This document shows, one piece after another, positions 1 through 8,513 of a stretch of DNA of 64,000 nt (positions within the stretch are counted from its first letter, which is position 1; each line of letters opens with the position of its first letter). The stretch covers positions 1-64,000 of the forward strand of contig JAEZLP010000068.1 of the NCBI GenBank assembly GCA_023415235.1, in the 5' to 3' direction. Made by a program: the position numbers and the translations under genes. Origin of the DNA: Bacillota bacterium. GTDB lineage: Bacteria; Bacillota; Clostridia; Peptostreptococcales; Anaerovoracaceae. The notes beneath the pieces were generated by a model that made no database searches, was not told where the DNA came from, and was given only the letters and a program-made list of their open reading frames with translations.

Positions 1-238
1 TCTCGGGCGCGAAGGGCTTGTTGTTGCTCCAGTCGATGGTGGCGTGCACCGCCGGCGAATCGACGACAAACTTGTCGTTGGGCGAGCGGCCGGTGTACTT
101 GCCGGTGGCGACGCGCAGGGCGCCGCTGGCGGTCAGCATGCCTTCGCCGGCGCGCACGGCGTGCTCCGCCAGCACGGGCACCGGCAGGTTGTAATGGGCC
201 TTGCCGGCTTTCTCTAGCATTTTTCGGTCGTAATCCAT
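1..238 (-). CDS. pckA: Phosphoenolpyruvate carboxykinase (ATP), N-terminal part
   Basis: The first 79 residues read from the complementary strand, starting MDYDRKMLEKAGKAHYNLPV; the gene runs off the left edge. The segment GKYTGRSPNDKFVVD is the conserved N-terminal signature of ATP-dependent PEP carboxykinase, which interconverts oxaloacetate plus ATP with PEP, CO2 and ADP. The catalytic half lies outside the window. The ATG at 238 is preceded by a strong ribosome-binding site (GGAGG at about 246-250, read on the minus strand). It follows glycerate kinase on the same strand after about 170 bp, so it may be read separately from a structured leader. Family assignment is firm; completeness cannot be judged. 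Confidence 0.9.
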   Translation of the reverse strand, partial: MDYDRKMLEKAGKAHYNLPVPVLAEHAVRAGEGMLTASGALRVATGKYTGRSPNDKFVVDSPAVHATIDWSNNKPFAPE

Positions 239-405
239 TCTGTTTCCTCCGTCTCATTTTTTGGCAGCGCGATTGCGGGGTCGCCGCAGCTTCCCGCCGG
301 CTCCCTTCCCTTTCACCTCTCCCCACCGTGGCGACCCGAAGGATGCCGGCTTTATCGTTATTTATCGCAAGTTCCCAGGCCCGCGCCGGGCCGGATAACG
401 TCCTC
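239..405 (-). promoter_or_regulatory. Structured leader upstream of pckA
   Basis: A gap between glycerate kinase and pckA. On the minus strand GGGTCGCC (about 329-336) can pair with GGCGACCC (about 279-286), enclosing a purine-rich stretch that contains GAAAGGGAAGGG and is followed by CCCCGCAATCGCG. The order GGGAA then CCCGCAA recalls a cobalamin riboswitch core, but the other conserved blocks are not convincing. I see a structured 5' leader; its class is not established. Confidence 0.3.
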
Positions 406-1557
406 CTAACCGCGAATCTCCATCGCGCAGCCCACCTTTAGCAGCCGGCACAGGCGGGCCGTCGCCGTCTCGATAAGCTCCGCGGCCGAGCACATGCACT
501 CCTCCAGCGCCATCGGCTGCGGCACTACGCTCATCAATCCGTCGATGCCCTGCTCCAGCACAGCGTCGCAGCCTTTGCCCAGGCCGCCGGACAGGCACAC
601 CGCCGGCACGCCGAACTTTTTGGCCACCCTTGCCACCCCCACCGGCGCCTTGCCGTGGGCGGTCTGGAAATCGGTGTTGCCCTCGCCGGTGATCACCAGC
701 GTCGCATCCCGCACCAGCGCCGCGAACCCTGTCGCCTCCAGCACGATCTCCACCCCTGGCCGGAGCGCCGCCGCCGTGAAAAACATCAGTCCGGCCCCCA
801 GACCGCCGGCCGCGCCCGCTCCCGGCGCCGTCGCCACATCCTTGCCCGTCGCCGCCTTCGCCACCGCGGCGTAATTCGCCAGCGCCGCATCAAGCTCCAC
901 CACCATATCCGGCGTGGCCCCCTTCTGCGGGCCATACACCGCCGTCGCGCCCCGCGGGCCGCACAGCGGATTGTCCACATCGCACGCCACCATGATCTGC
1001 GTCTCGGCCAGGCGGGGGTCCAGACCCGTCATATCGATACTCGCCAGCCCCGCCAGCGCCGCGCCGCCCTCGGCCAAATCGTCGCCCGCGGCGTCCAGGA
1101 ACCTCACACCCAGCGCGCGGGCCAGGCCCGTCCCGCCGTCGTTCGTCGCGCTGCCGCCGATGCCGATGACCAGTTTGCGGATACCCCGGTCCAGAGCCGC
1201 CTTCACCAATTGGCCCGTGCCATAGGTCGTCGTCACCCGCGGGTTGCGCCGCTCCTTCGGCACCAGCGTCAGGCCCGACGCGGCCGCCATCTCGATCACC
1301 GCCGTCTCGCCGTCGCCCAGCAGGCCCCAATTAGCCGCCACCACATCGCCCAGCGGGCCGGTAACCTTCTCCGCGATCACGCAGCCGCCGGTCGCCAGCA
1401 CCAGCGCCTCCACCGTGCCCTCGCCGCCGTCGGCGATCGGCACCTTCTTCACCTCCGCGGCGGGAAAAACCGACAGAATGCCTGCCTCCATAGCCTTGGC
1501 CACCGCCACCGCCGACAGGCTTCCCTTGAAAGAATCGGGCGCGACAACAATACGCAC
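406..1557 (-). CDS. glxK: Glycerate 2-kinase (GarK/GlxK family)
   Basis: About 383 residues, the usual length for family-1 glycerate kinases. It phosphorylates D-glycerate with ATP to 2-phosphoglycerate in the cytoplasm, feeding sugar-diacid or glycerate breakdown into glycolysis. Seen: N-terminal IVVAPDSFKGSLSA, then PIADGGEGTVEAL, GIGGSATNDGGTGLARALG and GEGNTDFQTAHGKAP near the C-terminus, all family hallmarks. An in-frame ATG exists at 1608, but a GTG at 1557 that begins right at VRIVVAPDS, with AAAGGA upstream, fits family alignments better. It is divergent from a CdaR-type regulator across about 310 bp, the standard arrangement for a glycerate regulon. Confidence 0.9.
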   Translation of the reverse strand: MRIVVAPDSFKGSLSAVAVAKAMEAGILSVFPAAEVKKVPIADGGEGTVEALVLATGGCVIAEKVTGPLGDVVAANWGLLGDGETAVIEMAAASGLTLVPKERRNPRVTTTYGTGQLVKAALDRGIRKLVIGIGGSATNDGGTGLARALGVRFLDAAGDDLAEGGAALAGLASIDMTGLDPRLAETQIMVACDVDNPLCGPRGATAVYGPQKGATPDMVVELDAALANYAAVAKAATGKDVATAPGAGAAGGLGAGLMFFTAAALRPGVEIVLEATGFAALVRDATLVITGEGNTDFQTAHGKAPVGVARVAKKFGVPAVCLSGGLGKGCDAVLEQGIDGLMSVVPQPMALEECMCSAAELIETATARLCRLLKVGCAMEIRG

Positions 1558-1868
1558 ATCACTCACGTCCTTTAAATGAATATCGAAGAATTCCTTCGCC
1601 GATCGCATAATCAGCTACCTTAATTTTACAGAAAATCAAGTAGTTTTTTCAATTGTCTGACAACGCTAATCATTCTGCTGAATTTGTGCTATTTATTAGC
1701 TATATTGCACAATGAATCCGGTCATTTTCCGTCCCGATATCATTGTGCCATCAGGTGAAATTTGCCCATAATTGCCTTAAACGCAGGAATATAGTCGCTC
1801 AGGCCCCGCTTCTCACGGCAAGCTGTTTGTTGTATAATGAGGCCATAATGTGAAACGGGGGCGACAGC
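1558..1868. promoter_or_regulatory. Divergent glxK/cdaR control region
   Basis: This 311-bp intergenic stretch holds an inverted pair GCACAATG (1707-1714) and CATTGTGC (1741-1748), a plausible operator for the adjacent CdaR protein. A TATAAT box lies at 1833-1838 about 30 bp before cdaR; its -35 is poor, as expected for an activated promoter. No gene is seen. The operator role is inferred from position and symmetry. Confidence 0.45.
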
Positions 1869-3035
1869 ATGATCCTCACCGGCGAACTGGCCCAGCAGAT
1901 CGTGGACAACATTATGCCCATCGTCCACCAGAACGTCAACATCATGAACGACGCCGGCATAATCATCGGCTCCGGCCAGAAGCACCGCCTGAGCACCTTC
2001 CACAAAGGCGCCAAGGACGTCATCGACACCGGCGCTGTCGTCGAAATCTTCCCCGAAGACCTTGCCCGCTACCCCGGCTCGCTGCCCGGCCTCAACTGGC
2101 CGATCGTCCTCGGCGAACAGACCGTCGGCGTCGTCGGCGTCACCGGCCATCCCGACGCCGTCCGCAACACCGCCGAACTCGTCAAAATGGTCACCGAGCT
2201 CATCCTCGAGCGGGAGATCCTCATGGGTGAATTCCGCTCCCAGTCCCACCTGCACGAACAATTCGCCACCCTGCTGCTGTCCGAGCACGCCGCCGCCAGC
2301 TACGCCCAGATAGAAGCCAGGGCCAAGCTCCTCAAATTCGACCTCGCCCTGCCCCGGCTCGTCGCCGTAGCCAACGTCCGCCCCATCCTCGAAAACGCCT
2401 ACCACCAGTATGGCGTCTACGACCTCGTCTCCGCCCGCACCCAGGAAAGCCTCCTCCAGCTCCTCGGCGCCTCCAGCCTCGTAGCCCCCGAAGACATGAT
2501 CGCCTTCCTCGAAAACCGCATGGTCGTCCTCAAACACTTCCCCCGCGCCACCGCCGCAAGCGCCATCGGCGAATGGGGCGCCGGCCTCGTCCGCCTCGTC
2601 AACGCCGACAACCCCGCCGCCGCCCTTCACCTCGGCCTCGGCAGCCTTGCAGGCTCGCCCCTCAGTCTCCACGACTCTTACCACGAGGCGCTCTACGCCC
2701 TCGACAGTCCCCGCGGCGCCGCCGCCGTCGCCTCCATCTACGACTTTGCCCTCCTCACCGCCTACCTCCTGCGCCACCCGCGCGGCCTCGCCACCTGCAC
2801 CGCCGTAAAAACCCTCCAGGAAAAACTTACCGCCAAAATCGACGCCAAATACGACATGCGCAACACCGTCCGCCATCTCCTCGACAACAACCTCAACCTC
2901 TCGCTCACCGCCAAAGCCCTCTTCATCCACCGCAACACCCTCGTCTTCCGGCTCAAAAAACTCGAACAGCTCACCGGGCTCAGCCCCGGCCGGGATATTA
3001 ACCACGCCATACTCTGCAAAATCCTCTGCGGATAG
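1869..3035 (+). CDS. cdaR: CdaR-family sugar-diacid-sensing transcriptional regulator
   Basis: 388 residues. The N-terminal sugar-diacid recognition domain is clear (MILTGELAQQIVDNIM, FHKGAKDVIDTG, PIVLGEQTVGVVGVTGHP, about residues 1-135). The C-terminus carries a PucR-type helix-turn-helix (about residues 325-385) with LLDNNLNLSLTAKALFIHRN followed by TLVFRLKKLEQLTG. Family members are cytoplasmic activators that respond to glycerate, glucarate or galactarate and switch on glycerate kinase and uptake genes. It is transcribed away from glxK, which is therefore the likely target. A close paralogue sits at 56818-57987 beside gntP. The ATG at 1869 has a GGGGGCGA motif upstream. Confidence 0.92.
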   Translation: MILTGELAQQIVDNIMPIVHQNVNIMNDAGIIIGSGQKHRLSTFHKGAKDVIDTGAVVEIFPEDLARYPGSLPGLNWPIVLGEQTVGVVGVTGHPDAVRNTAELVKMVTELILEREILMGEFRSQSHLHEQFATLLLSEHAAASYAQIEARAKLLKFDLALPRLVAVANVRPILENAYHQYGVYDLVSARTQESLLQLLGASSLVAPEDMIAFLENRMVVLKHFPRATAASAIGEWGAGLVRLVNADNPAAALHLGLGSLAGSPLSLHDSYHEALYALDSPRGAAAVASIYDFALLTAYLLRHPRGLATCTAVKTLQEKLTAKIDAKYDMRNTVRHLLDNNLNLSLTAKALFIHRNTLVFRLKKLEQLTGLSPGRDINHAILCKILCG

Positions 3036-3044
3036 TCATCACGG

Positions 3045-3160
3045 TTGCCGATAATACCCCATCTGCGGCGTTGCTCCTCAAAGCGCTTGCTAGCGTACAT
3101 CCGAGTACGCGTCGCGGCGCGCTTTTCCGGTGCGCCTTGCATCTGGGGCATTCTCGACAA
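3045..3160. repeat. MITE-like intergenic inverted repeat
   Basis: The ends TTGCCGATAATACCCCATC (from 3045) and the complement of the segment ending at 3160 (TTGTCGAGAATGCCCCAGAT) are imperfect inverted repeats. Between them are nested GC-rich palindromes such as GTACatccgaGTAC and repeated GCGCTT. No coding potential. It sits between cdaR and its terminator, so it probably forms a large hairpin in the cdaR 3' UTR. Multi-copy status cannot be tested here. Confidence 0.45.
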
Positions 3161-3187
3161 CCTTAGGTTTGTCAGCAAATGCAACCC

Positions 3188-3218
3188 AAAAGCGGCAGCC
3201 ATATGGCTGCCGCTTTTT
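3188..3218 (+). terminator. Intrinsic terminator after cdaR
   Basis: AAAAGCGGCAGCC and GGCTGCCGCTTTTT form a perfect stem around ATAT, followed by a T-run. Confidence 0.85.
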
Positions 3219-3353
3219 GTGCTTTGCCGGAGGCTTTACTAATCCGCCAGAGAGTAAATAAAAAACCTTAAAAAAACTACATAATGCAACACATAATAAA
3301 TTACATTTATGGTAAAATATACTAAATTTTAATTTCGTATAGGAGGGTAAACA

Positions 3354-3770
3354 ATGAAAAAAGTCATTCTCGGGGTGCTGATCATTGCTGCCGTCTCGCT
3401 CCTCTTTACCGGCTGCGGAGGAGGAGGGGGCGGGGGAGGAGGCCCGACCAACGGCGCCATCGTCCACTTCAAATGCGTCGACCAACACGGCGACTCCGCC
3501 GGAGCGGGCTACACGATGTACTTCACCAATCCCGCCGGCCACAGCCGTTCCGCCACGGTCGACTCGTCATGCAACCTCACCATCATCTGCGACGTCCCCG
3601 GCACCTACACCTTCACCAAAGCCAGCTTCAACGGACAGACCGTGGATTTACTTGACCCCAAGCCCAGCTTCAACGTTACCTCCGCCGACGTTTCCAACAG
3701 AACGGAAATTTGGTACAAGATTGTCGGTCATTCCGATGTTCCCCGCTTTGAGATCCAGCCTGTCCAATAA
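3354..3770 (+). CDS. Small poly-Gly lipoprotein
   Basis: 138 residues. A signal peptide (MKKVILGVLIIAAVSLLF) ends in the lipobox LFTGC, so Cys21 should be lipidated and the protein anchored in a membrane on the extracytoplasmic side. Directly after Cys comes a run of Gly (about residues 22-30), a flexible tether, then about 105 residues of likely beta-sandwich (VHFKCVDQHGDSAGAGYTMY, DVPGTYTFTKASFNGQTV) resembling carboxypeptidase-regulatory or Ig-like folds. A good RBS (GGAGGG) precedes the ATG. The protein at 9455-9853 has the same plan and is probably a paralogue. Function unknown. Confidence 0.75.
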   Translation: MKKVILGVLIIAAVSLLFTGCGGGGGGGGGPTNGAIVHFKCVDQHGDSAGAGYTMYFTNPAGHSRSATVDSSCNLTIICDVPGTYTFTKASFNGQTVDLLDPKPSFNVTSADVSNRTEIWYKIVGHSDVPRFEIQPVQ

Positions 3771-3802
3771 ACCGGCCGCCTAACCGCATCCCTGCGTTGA
3801 TA

Positions 3803-3834
3803 AAGCCCCCGCCCGAGGCTGCGAGCGGGGGCTT
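3803..3834 (+). terminator. Hairpin after the lipoprotein gene
   Basis: AAGCCCCCGC (3803-3812) pairs with GCGGGGGCTT (3825-3834). The T-tract is weak. Confidence 0.6.
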
Positions 3835-3971
3835 ACAACTGTCGGCAGAGAAATAATTATCCAAAAAAAGGAAATAAAGAAAAATAATGGAATTATACAT
3901 TTCAGGGCTGAAATTGTCTATCGCTAACCGGTTTTGACGAAACCGGCAACAAATATAACGGGAGAACGAAC

Positions 3972-5045
3972 GTGCTAGTCATCGACCGTTACCTGCTCGC
4001 GTCCCTGTTAAAGCCACTGACCCTGTCCATCGCCGGGCTGTCGCTGCTTTTCCTCAGCTCGGTCATTTTCGAGATGGGCACCTACCTGATCGTCCGCCGG
4101 GTCCACCCCTACCTGGTCGGTCTGCTACTGATATACAAGTTGCCGGGCGTGCTTGTCATGACCCTGCCGATCGGCAGCCTGTTCGGCATGCTCTTCGTTC
4201 TCGGCAAAATGGCCCGCGACCGCGAACTAATGATCTTTCGCATGTCCGGCCTGCGCACGGGGCGCATACTGCTTCCCTACCTCACGGTGGCCGTGTTGCT
4301 GAGCGGCCTGTCCTACCTCCTCAACGAAACCGTTGTCGTCAAAGTCAACGGCAAAGCGGCCGAGATAGTGCGCCGGATCATCTTCGACACCCCGCCTCCC
4401 GAACTGATGCAGAACATATTCTTTGCCGACAAAGACCGGCGCTACTTCATCAGCCACATCGCCCCAGCCACAAAAACCATGCGCGGCGTCATGATCTTCG
4501 AGCTCAAGGAAGGCAAGATGGGCCGCCTGATCACCGCAGAATACGCTTTCGCCGCGAACGAGACCTGGCAGCTCCACAACGCCGTCGCCTACGAATTCGA
4601 TCCGCAGGGCAGAGTCAAATACGAGGCTCGGTCCGCAGAAATGACCGTCGCCGAAGCCCGCCCCGACGAGCACGTCTTCCAGGTCGGTAAATCCTCGCAG
4701 GATATGTCTCGCGGTGAGCTGGCGGACTTTATCGCCGACCTGCGCGGTAGAGGCATCCAGACCCTGTCCTACGAAGTCGACTTCCACTTGAAAGCAGCCA
4801 TGTCACTGGCCCCTTTCGTTTTCGTTCTCCTCGGCGCGCCCCTGATCTGCCGGGTCAGAAACAACGAAAAACTCTATACCGCCCTCCTGTGCGTCGCCAT
4901 TGTCACCGGCTATTACATCGCCGCGTCCCTCGCTGCGGCCGCGGGCCGCGCCCATATCCTGCCGCCCTTCTGGGCCGCCTGGGCGCCGCCTCTCGCCTTT
5001 TCCCTGCTGGGCCTTGCCCTTCTGCGGCGGGCTGACGATGTTTAG
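3972..5045 (+). CDS. lptF: LptF/LptG-family LPS export permease
   Basis: 357 residues, typical for YjgP/YjgQ permeases, the inner-membrane subunits of the LptB2FG ABC exporter that extracts LPS and passes it to the LptC/A/D bridge. Seen: three N-terminal membrane segments (about 12-36, 55-80, 98-120), a periplasmic beta-rich domain (about 130-255, with FADKDRRYFISHI and VMIFELKEG), then three C-terminal membrane segments ending LLGLALLRRADDV. Starts with GTG after GGGAGAACGAAC. It overlaps the next gene by 8 bp and heads a four-gene operon. Only one LptF/G-type permease is present here; the ATPase and any partner must be elsewhere. LPS transport genes in a Firmicute-like context indicate an outer membrane. 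Confidence 0.88.
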   Translation: MLVIDRYLLASLLKPLTLSIAGLSLLFLSSVIFEMGTYLIVRRVHPYLVGLLLIYKLPGVLVMTLPIGSLFGMLFVLGKMARDRELMIFRMSGLRTGRILLPYLTVAVLLSGLSYLLNETVVVKVNGKAAEIVRRIIFDTPPPELMQNIFFADKDRRYFISHIAPATKTMRGVMIFELKEGKMGRLITAEYAFAANETWQLHNAVAYEFDPQGRVKYEARSAEMTVAEARPDEHVFQVGKSSQDMSRGELADFIADLRGRGIQTLSYEVDFHLKAAMSLAPFVFVLLGAPLICRVRNNEKLYTALLCVAIVTGYYIAASLAAAAGRAHILPPFWAAWAPPLAFSLLGLALLRRADDV

Positions 5046-7257
5046 GCGCGGCCGGGCGGCAGTAGCCGCCGGCCTGCTGGCCGCCGCCCTCGCCTTGCGG
5101 CCGGTGCCGGCCCACGGCGCGGGGCAGACTGAAAGCTTGCAGGCCGAAACCGTCTGGTACGAGGAGAAAGAAAACCGCCTCAAAGCAGCCGGCAACGTCC
5201 ATTTCGCCGACGGCGACTACCGGTTGACCGCCGCCACGGCCAGCTACGACATTGACGGCGAAACTCTCCGGGCCAGCGGCGCGGTCGTTTTCACCGTCGC
5301 CGGCTTCAACGCCAAAGGCGACACCGCCGTCCTGCGCACCGAAAACATCGTCTTCGAACGGGGCCGCGACAAAGTGCGGGCCGAAAACGGCGTCGCCATC
5401 ACCATCGCCGGTACCGCCGTCACCGGAAAAACGCTCGAATACGACCGAGCCGGCGGCCGGCTCACCGTCAGCGGCGCCGTTACCGTCCGCCGCGACACCG
5501 ACAACCCTGTCAGCGGCGACTCGCTCGTCTATGATACCGCGCTCAGCCGGGGTACAATCGCCAACTTCGCCACCGTCGTCGTTAGCGAAGGGATCGAATA
5601 CGCCACCGCCGGCAAAACCCTCACCTTCGGCGACGACAAGACCGAGATGTCCGCCGCCGTCGTCTCGACCTGCGACCAGCCCCGGCCCCACTACACCTTC
5701 CGCATCGGTAAAGTTGATCATTACCACGATAAAAAACTAGTTCTGTCCGACTCCCGGTACTGGCAGGGCGACAAAAAAATCCTCGCCGCAAAGAAAACGG
5801 TCATTGCCATCAGAGACGGCGAGCCCGTACTTCCCGTCACCGGTTACAACGACCAGGACGGCTGGTACATCAGGACCCGCGAATACTACGACCTCGCCGG
5901 CAAGGACTACGGCGTCGTCTACACCGACTACATGGCCTGGCGCGGCCTCGGCGCGGGCGTCCGTGAATTCCGCCACGACAAGGCCGGTGTGCTGCGCGAC
6001 GAATACTCCCTCTACGCCTCTCGCAAACCGTGGGCCGCCAACCAGATCGTCCAGGGGGAATGGCGCACCTCCGCCGGCCTCCGCAGCCAATTCCTCTCCT
6101 TCCGCAGCGAAGAGAACGGCTGGCGGCGCACCGGCGATCTGCTGTCAGCCAACTGGTACATGATGGACGCCGGTGATGCCGCAAAAACCATCGCCGAAGC
6201 CAGCTTCAGCCGTCAACTGGGCAGCGCCACCTTCACCAGCGCCCGCATTGGCCAGACTATCAGCCTTGCCAAAGGGTTCCGGGCCTTCTGGGACTACGGC
6301 GCAAGCCGCAACCTAGGCGCAGGCGGCTACCGGCTCACCGACCGCACCCTCGACACCCGGCTGGAATGGACCAAGGCCGACTACGTCGCCACCATCTCCA
6401 CCCAGGAAAAACAGAGCGGCATCGATTACATCCCTAAACTAGTCTACTACACCACCCGTCCCTCGCCCTGGCAGTTCGCCGTCGCCACCGCCCGGGCCAC
6501 CAGTGCCGTGAAAGACATCACCCTCCAGCAGACCGACTTCAAAACCCACTACCGTTCCAAACCGAGGAAAATCGCTGCCGGCACCTTTCTGTCCGCCGTC
6601 TCCACTGCCAGCTACTCCTCGTTCGGCGCCACCGGCGCCGCCGACCTGCAGCTTAAGACCAACCTGCTAAAAAATATCAGCGAAAAGATATACATCAACA
6701 CCTCGCTCCTGCTCGGCCAGCGCCGCGGCTACAACCCGCTCTACAAAACCGTCGCCGACGGCAACACCAGGCAATTCGACGTCGAAACCGACTACATCCT
6801 CGACGAATACCACCGCGTCAACCTCACCGTAGGCTACGACCTTGCCCGTCGCAGTTGCCGACCGCTGCTCCTAAGCCTCGAAGGCCGTGCCTACCCTCTC
6901 TGGAGCTGGAACCTCTACAGCGAATACCAGCCCTCCCAGAGCGGCTGGAATACCGTCGGCGCCATGCTGGCCTTCAACCCGGAGAGCGGCATATCCGGCT
7001 ACATCCGCACCGAGTACGACCTGGCCGTCGGCGCCCTGCGTGAAGCCTCCGTCCGCCTCGAAGGGCTGCTGGCGAAGAAATGGTCCTGCAGCGTCAAAAC
7101 CGACTACTACAGCGGAGGCGCCATCAACCTTTCCGAAATCCAGTTCATCAAGGACAACCATTGCCAGGACCTTGTCGTCAGCTACTACCCGCGGCAAAAA
7201 ATGTTCTTCTGCGAAATCCGCCTAAGAAATCCCTCCCGCAAACGAGGCGAAGCCTGA
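5038..7257 (+). CDS. lptD: LptD-like outer-membrane LPS assembly protein
   Basis: 739 residues. Signal peptide from the ATG at 5038 (MFRRGRAAVAAGLLAAALAL then RPVPAHGA). An OstA/LptA-like jelly-roll region follows (about 30-230), with repeated units such as NRLKAAGNVHFADGDYRLTA and DGETLRASGAVVF. The remaining roughly 480 residues have alternating aromatic, amphipathic beta segments (GDLLSANWYMMDAG, TDRTLDTRLEWTKADYVATI) expected of a barrel. LptD receives LPS from the periplasmic bridge and inserts it in the outer membrane. No Cys-rich pattern like the proteobacterial disulfide set is obvious. The start is chosen for the signal peptide and translational coupling to lptF. The LptD role is inferred from architecture and operon. 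Confidence 0.78.
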   Translation: MFRRGRAAVAAGLLAAALALRPVPAHGAGQTESLQAETVWYEEKENRLKAAGNVHFADGDYRLTAATASYDIDGETLRASGAVVFTVAGFNAKGDTAVLRTENIVFERGRDKVRAENGVAITIAGTAVTGKTLEYDRAGGRLTVSGAVTVRRDTDNPVSGDSLVYDTALSRGTIANFATVVVSEGIEYATAGKTLTFGDDKTEMSAAVVSTCDQPRPHYTFRIGKVDHYHDKKLVLSDSRYWQGDKKILAAKKTVIAIRDGEPVLPVTGYNDQDGWYIRTREYYDLAGKDYGVVYTDYMAWRGLGAGVREFRHDKAGVLRDEYSLYASRKPWAANQIVQGEWRTSAGLRSQFLSFRSEENGWRRTGDLLSANWYMMDAGDAAKTIAEASFSRQLGSATFTSARIGQTISLAKGFRAFWDYGASRNLGAGGYRLTDRTLDTRLEWTKADYVATISTQEKQSGIDYIPKLVYYTTRPSPWQFAVATARATSAVKDITLQQTDFKTHYRSKPRKIAAGTFLSAVSTASYSSFGATGAADLQLKTNLLKNISEKIYINTSLLLGQRRGYNPLYKTVADGNTRQFDVETDYILDEYHRVNLTVGYDLARRSCRPLLLSLEGRAYPLWSWNLYSEYQPSQSGWNTVGAMLAFNPESGISGYIRTEYDLAVGALREASVRLEGLLAKKWSCSVKTDYYSGGAINLSEIQFIKDNHCQDLVVSYYPRQKMFFCEIRLRNPSRKRGEA

Positions 7258-8513
7258 TGCGCAAACCCCTCTTCCTCTGCCTGGCCCTCGCGGCCCTGTT
7301 TCTTCTCGCCTGGGACGCCCATCGTTGGTACGAAGGCCGCGCGGCCCGGGAGCCCGCCTTCCGGTCGCGGGCCACCGCCAACGAACTCTCCGGCTGGCAG
7401 GACAGTCGCCAGCGGTGGCGGCTCAGCGCCGCCGAAATCACCCGCACCGATGACGGTGTCGACGCCACAGGCATCGGCGAGGGCCTCCTCCAGCGCGACG
7501 GCGCCGCTCCGCTGCATTTCTCCGCCCCGCAGGCCAGTTACCGGAAAAAAAACGGTCTACTGCGCTTCTCCGCCGGCGTCTCCTTCGTCCTGGACGGGAA
7601 AAGCCTCCAGGTTGCCGACGGCGTTTACAACGACAAAGCGCAATCCTTCCACGGGAGCGGCGTATTGTTTGCCAACGGGCCCGAAAGCCCGTCGCGCTGG
7701 GAAGTCCGCGCCGCCGGGATAACTTACAGCCACGACGGCAAGCAGTGGCAGCTCAAAAAAGAAGTGAGCGTAAAGTGGCACAGTACGGCGGGTGGACACC
7801 CGTGCGCCCTCGCCACGCCCCTGCTCATCCTCGACGAGGCCTTCTCCGGCGCCGTCATGCCCGAGCCGGTCGCGCTCGCCGGCGGTCCTCTGTCCGGCGC
7901 CGCTGCCAACGCCTACTGGGACGGTGATATCCTCACCCTCCACCGGGTCGAACTGCGGGACGAACGCTGGGCTGCCGCTCTCACCGCCGGTACCGCCGCG
8001 AGATCGGGCGACAAGTGGGTCTTCGCCGGCGGCGTCGCCATCCGCAGAGACAACGGCGACGCCTGGCGGGCCGACCGCCTAGAACTCGCCGACGGTAGCG
8101 CCGTATACCTTGAAAACGCCGCCGGGACGATCGGCGCCGTCGCCTTCCGCGCCGAAAAACTCCTGTCCGATGACCGCGAAAACTACCGCACCGTTGGAGC
8201 AGTGTCCGTTCGGCCGCGCGAAGACGCCACGCTCGCAGCCGACCGCCTGACGTTCGCTGAGCGGGACGAGCGTTATTTCCTCGACAAACCCCGGCTGAAA
8301 CAAGACAACGGCACCGAAATCAGCGCCGACACCGGCCTCTACGACGCCACACGCCGCAGCGTGACCTTCACGGCCAACGTCGTGACCGTCAGAAGCGACG
8401 GGCGCGAGATCCGCGCCGCCAAAGCCGTATACGATCTTGACAGCCGCGTCGCCGAATACTCGGGCGCGGTCCGCACGGTGCGCCACACCGGCGGGGAAGG
8501 AGAAGACCGATGA
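7257..8513 (+). CDS. lptC: LptC/LptA-like periplasmic LPS export protein
   Basis: 418 residues. The ATG at 7257 overlaps the lptD stop by one base. A single N-terminal membrane anchor (MRKPLFLCLALAALFLLAWD) precedes an LptC-like domain with the typical FRSRATANELSGWQDSRQRW and LSAAEITRTDDGVDATGIGE, then repeats of the OstA type (GTEISADTGLYDATRRSVTF, DGREIRAAKAVYDLDSRVAE). E. coli LptC is about 190 residues, so this protein is more than twice as long and looks like LptC joined to one or two LptA-like modules. It would bridge the permease and the LptD-like protein. Role inferred from domain pattern and neighbours. Confidence 0.75.
   Translation: MRKPLFLCLALAALFLLAWDAHRWYEGRAAREPAFRSRATANELSGWQDSRQRWRLSAAEITRTDDGVDATGIGEGLLQRDGAAPLHFSAPQASYRKKNGLLRFSAGVSFVLDGKSLQVADGVYNDKAQSFHGSGVLFANGPESPSRWEVRAAGITYSHDGKQWQLKKEVSVKWHSTAGGHPCALATPLLILDEAFSGAVMPEPVALAGGPLSGAAANAYWDGDILTLHRVELRDERWAAALTAGTAARSGDKWVFAGGVAIRRDNGDAWRADRLELADGSAVYLENAAGTIGAVAFRAEKLLSDDRENYRTVGAVSVRPREDATLAADRLTFAERDERYFLDKPRLKQDNGTEISADTGLYDATRRSVTFTANVVTVRSDGREIRAAKAVYDLDSRVAEYSGAVRTVRHTGGEGEDR

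Noticed and set aside
655..1575. Arg/His-rich plus-strand frame opposite glycerate kinase
   Set aside because: Composition is typical of an antisense shadow in GC-rich DNA; the minus strand has full family motifs.
1740..3005. Long acidic minus-strand frame opposite cdaR
   Set aside because: It mirrors the codons of a clear CdaR gene on the other strand, is extremely Gly/Val/Glu-biased and has no RBS; a high-GC shadow.
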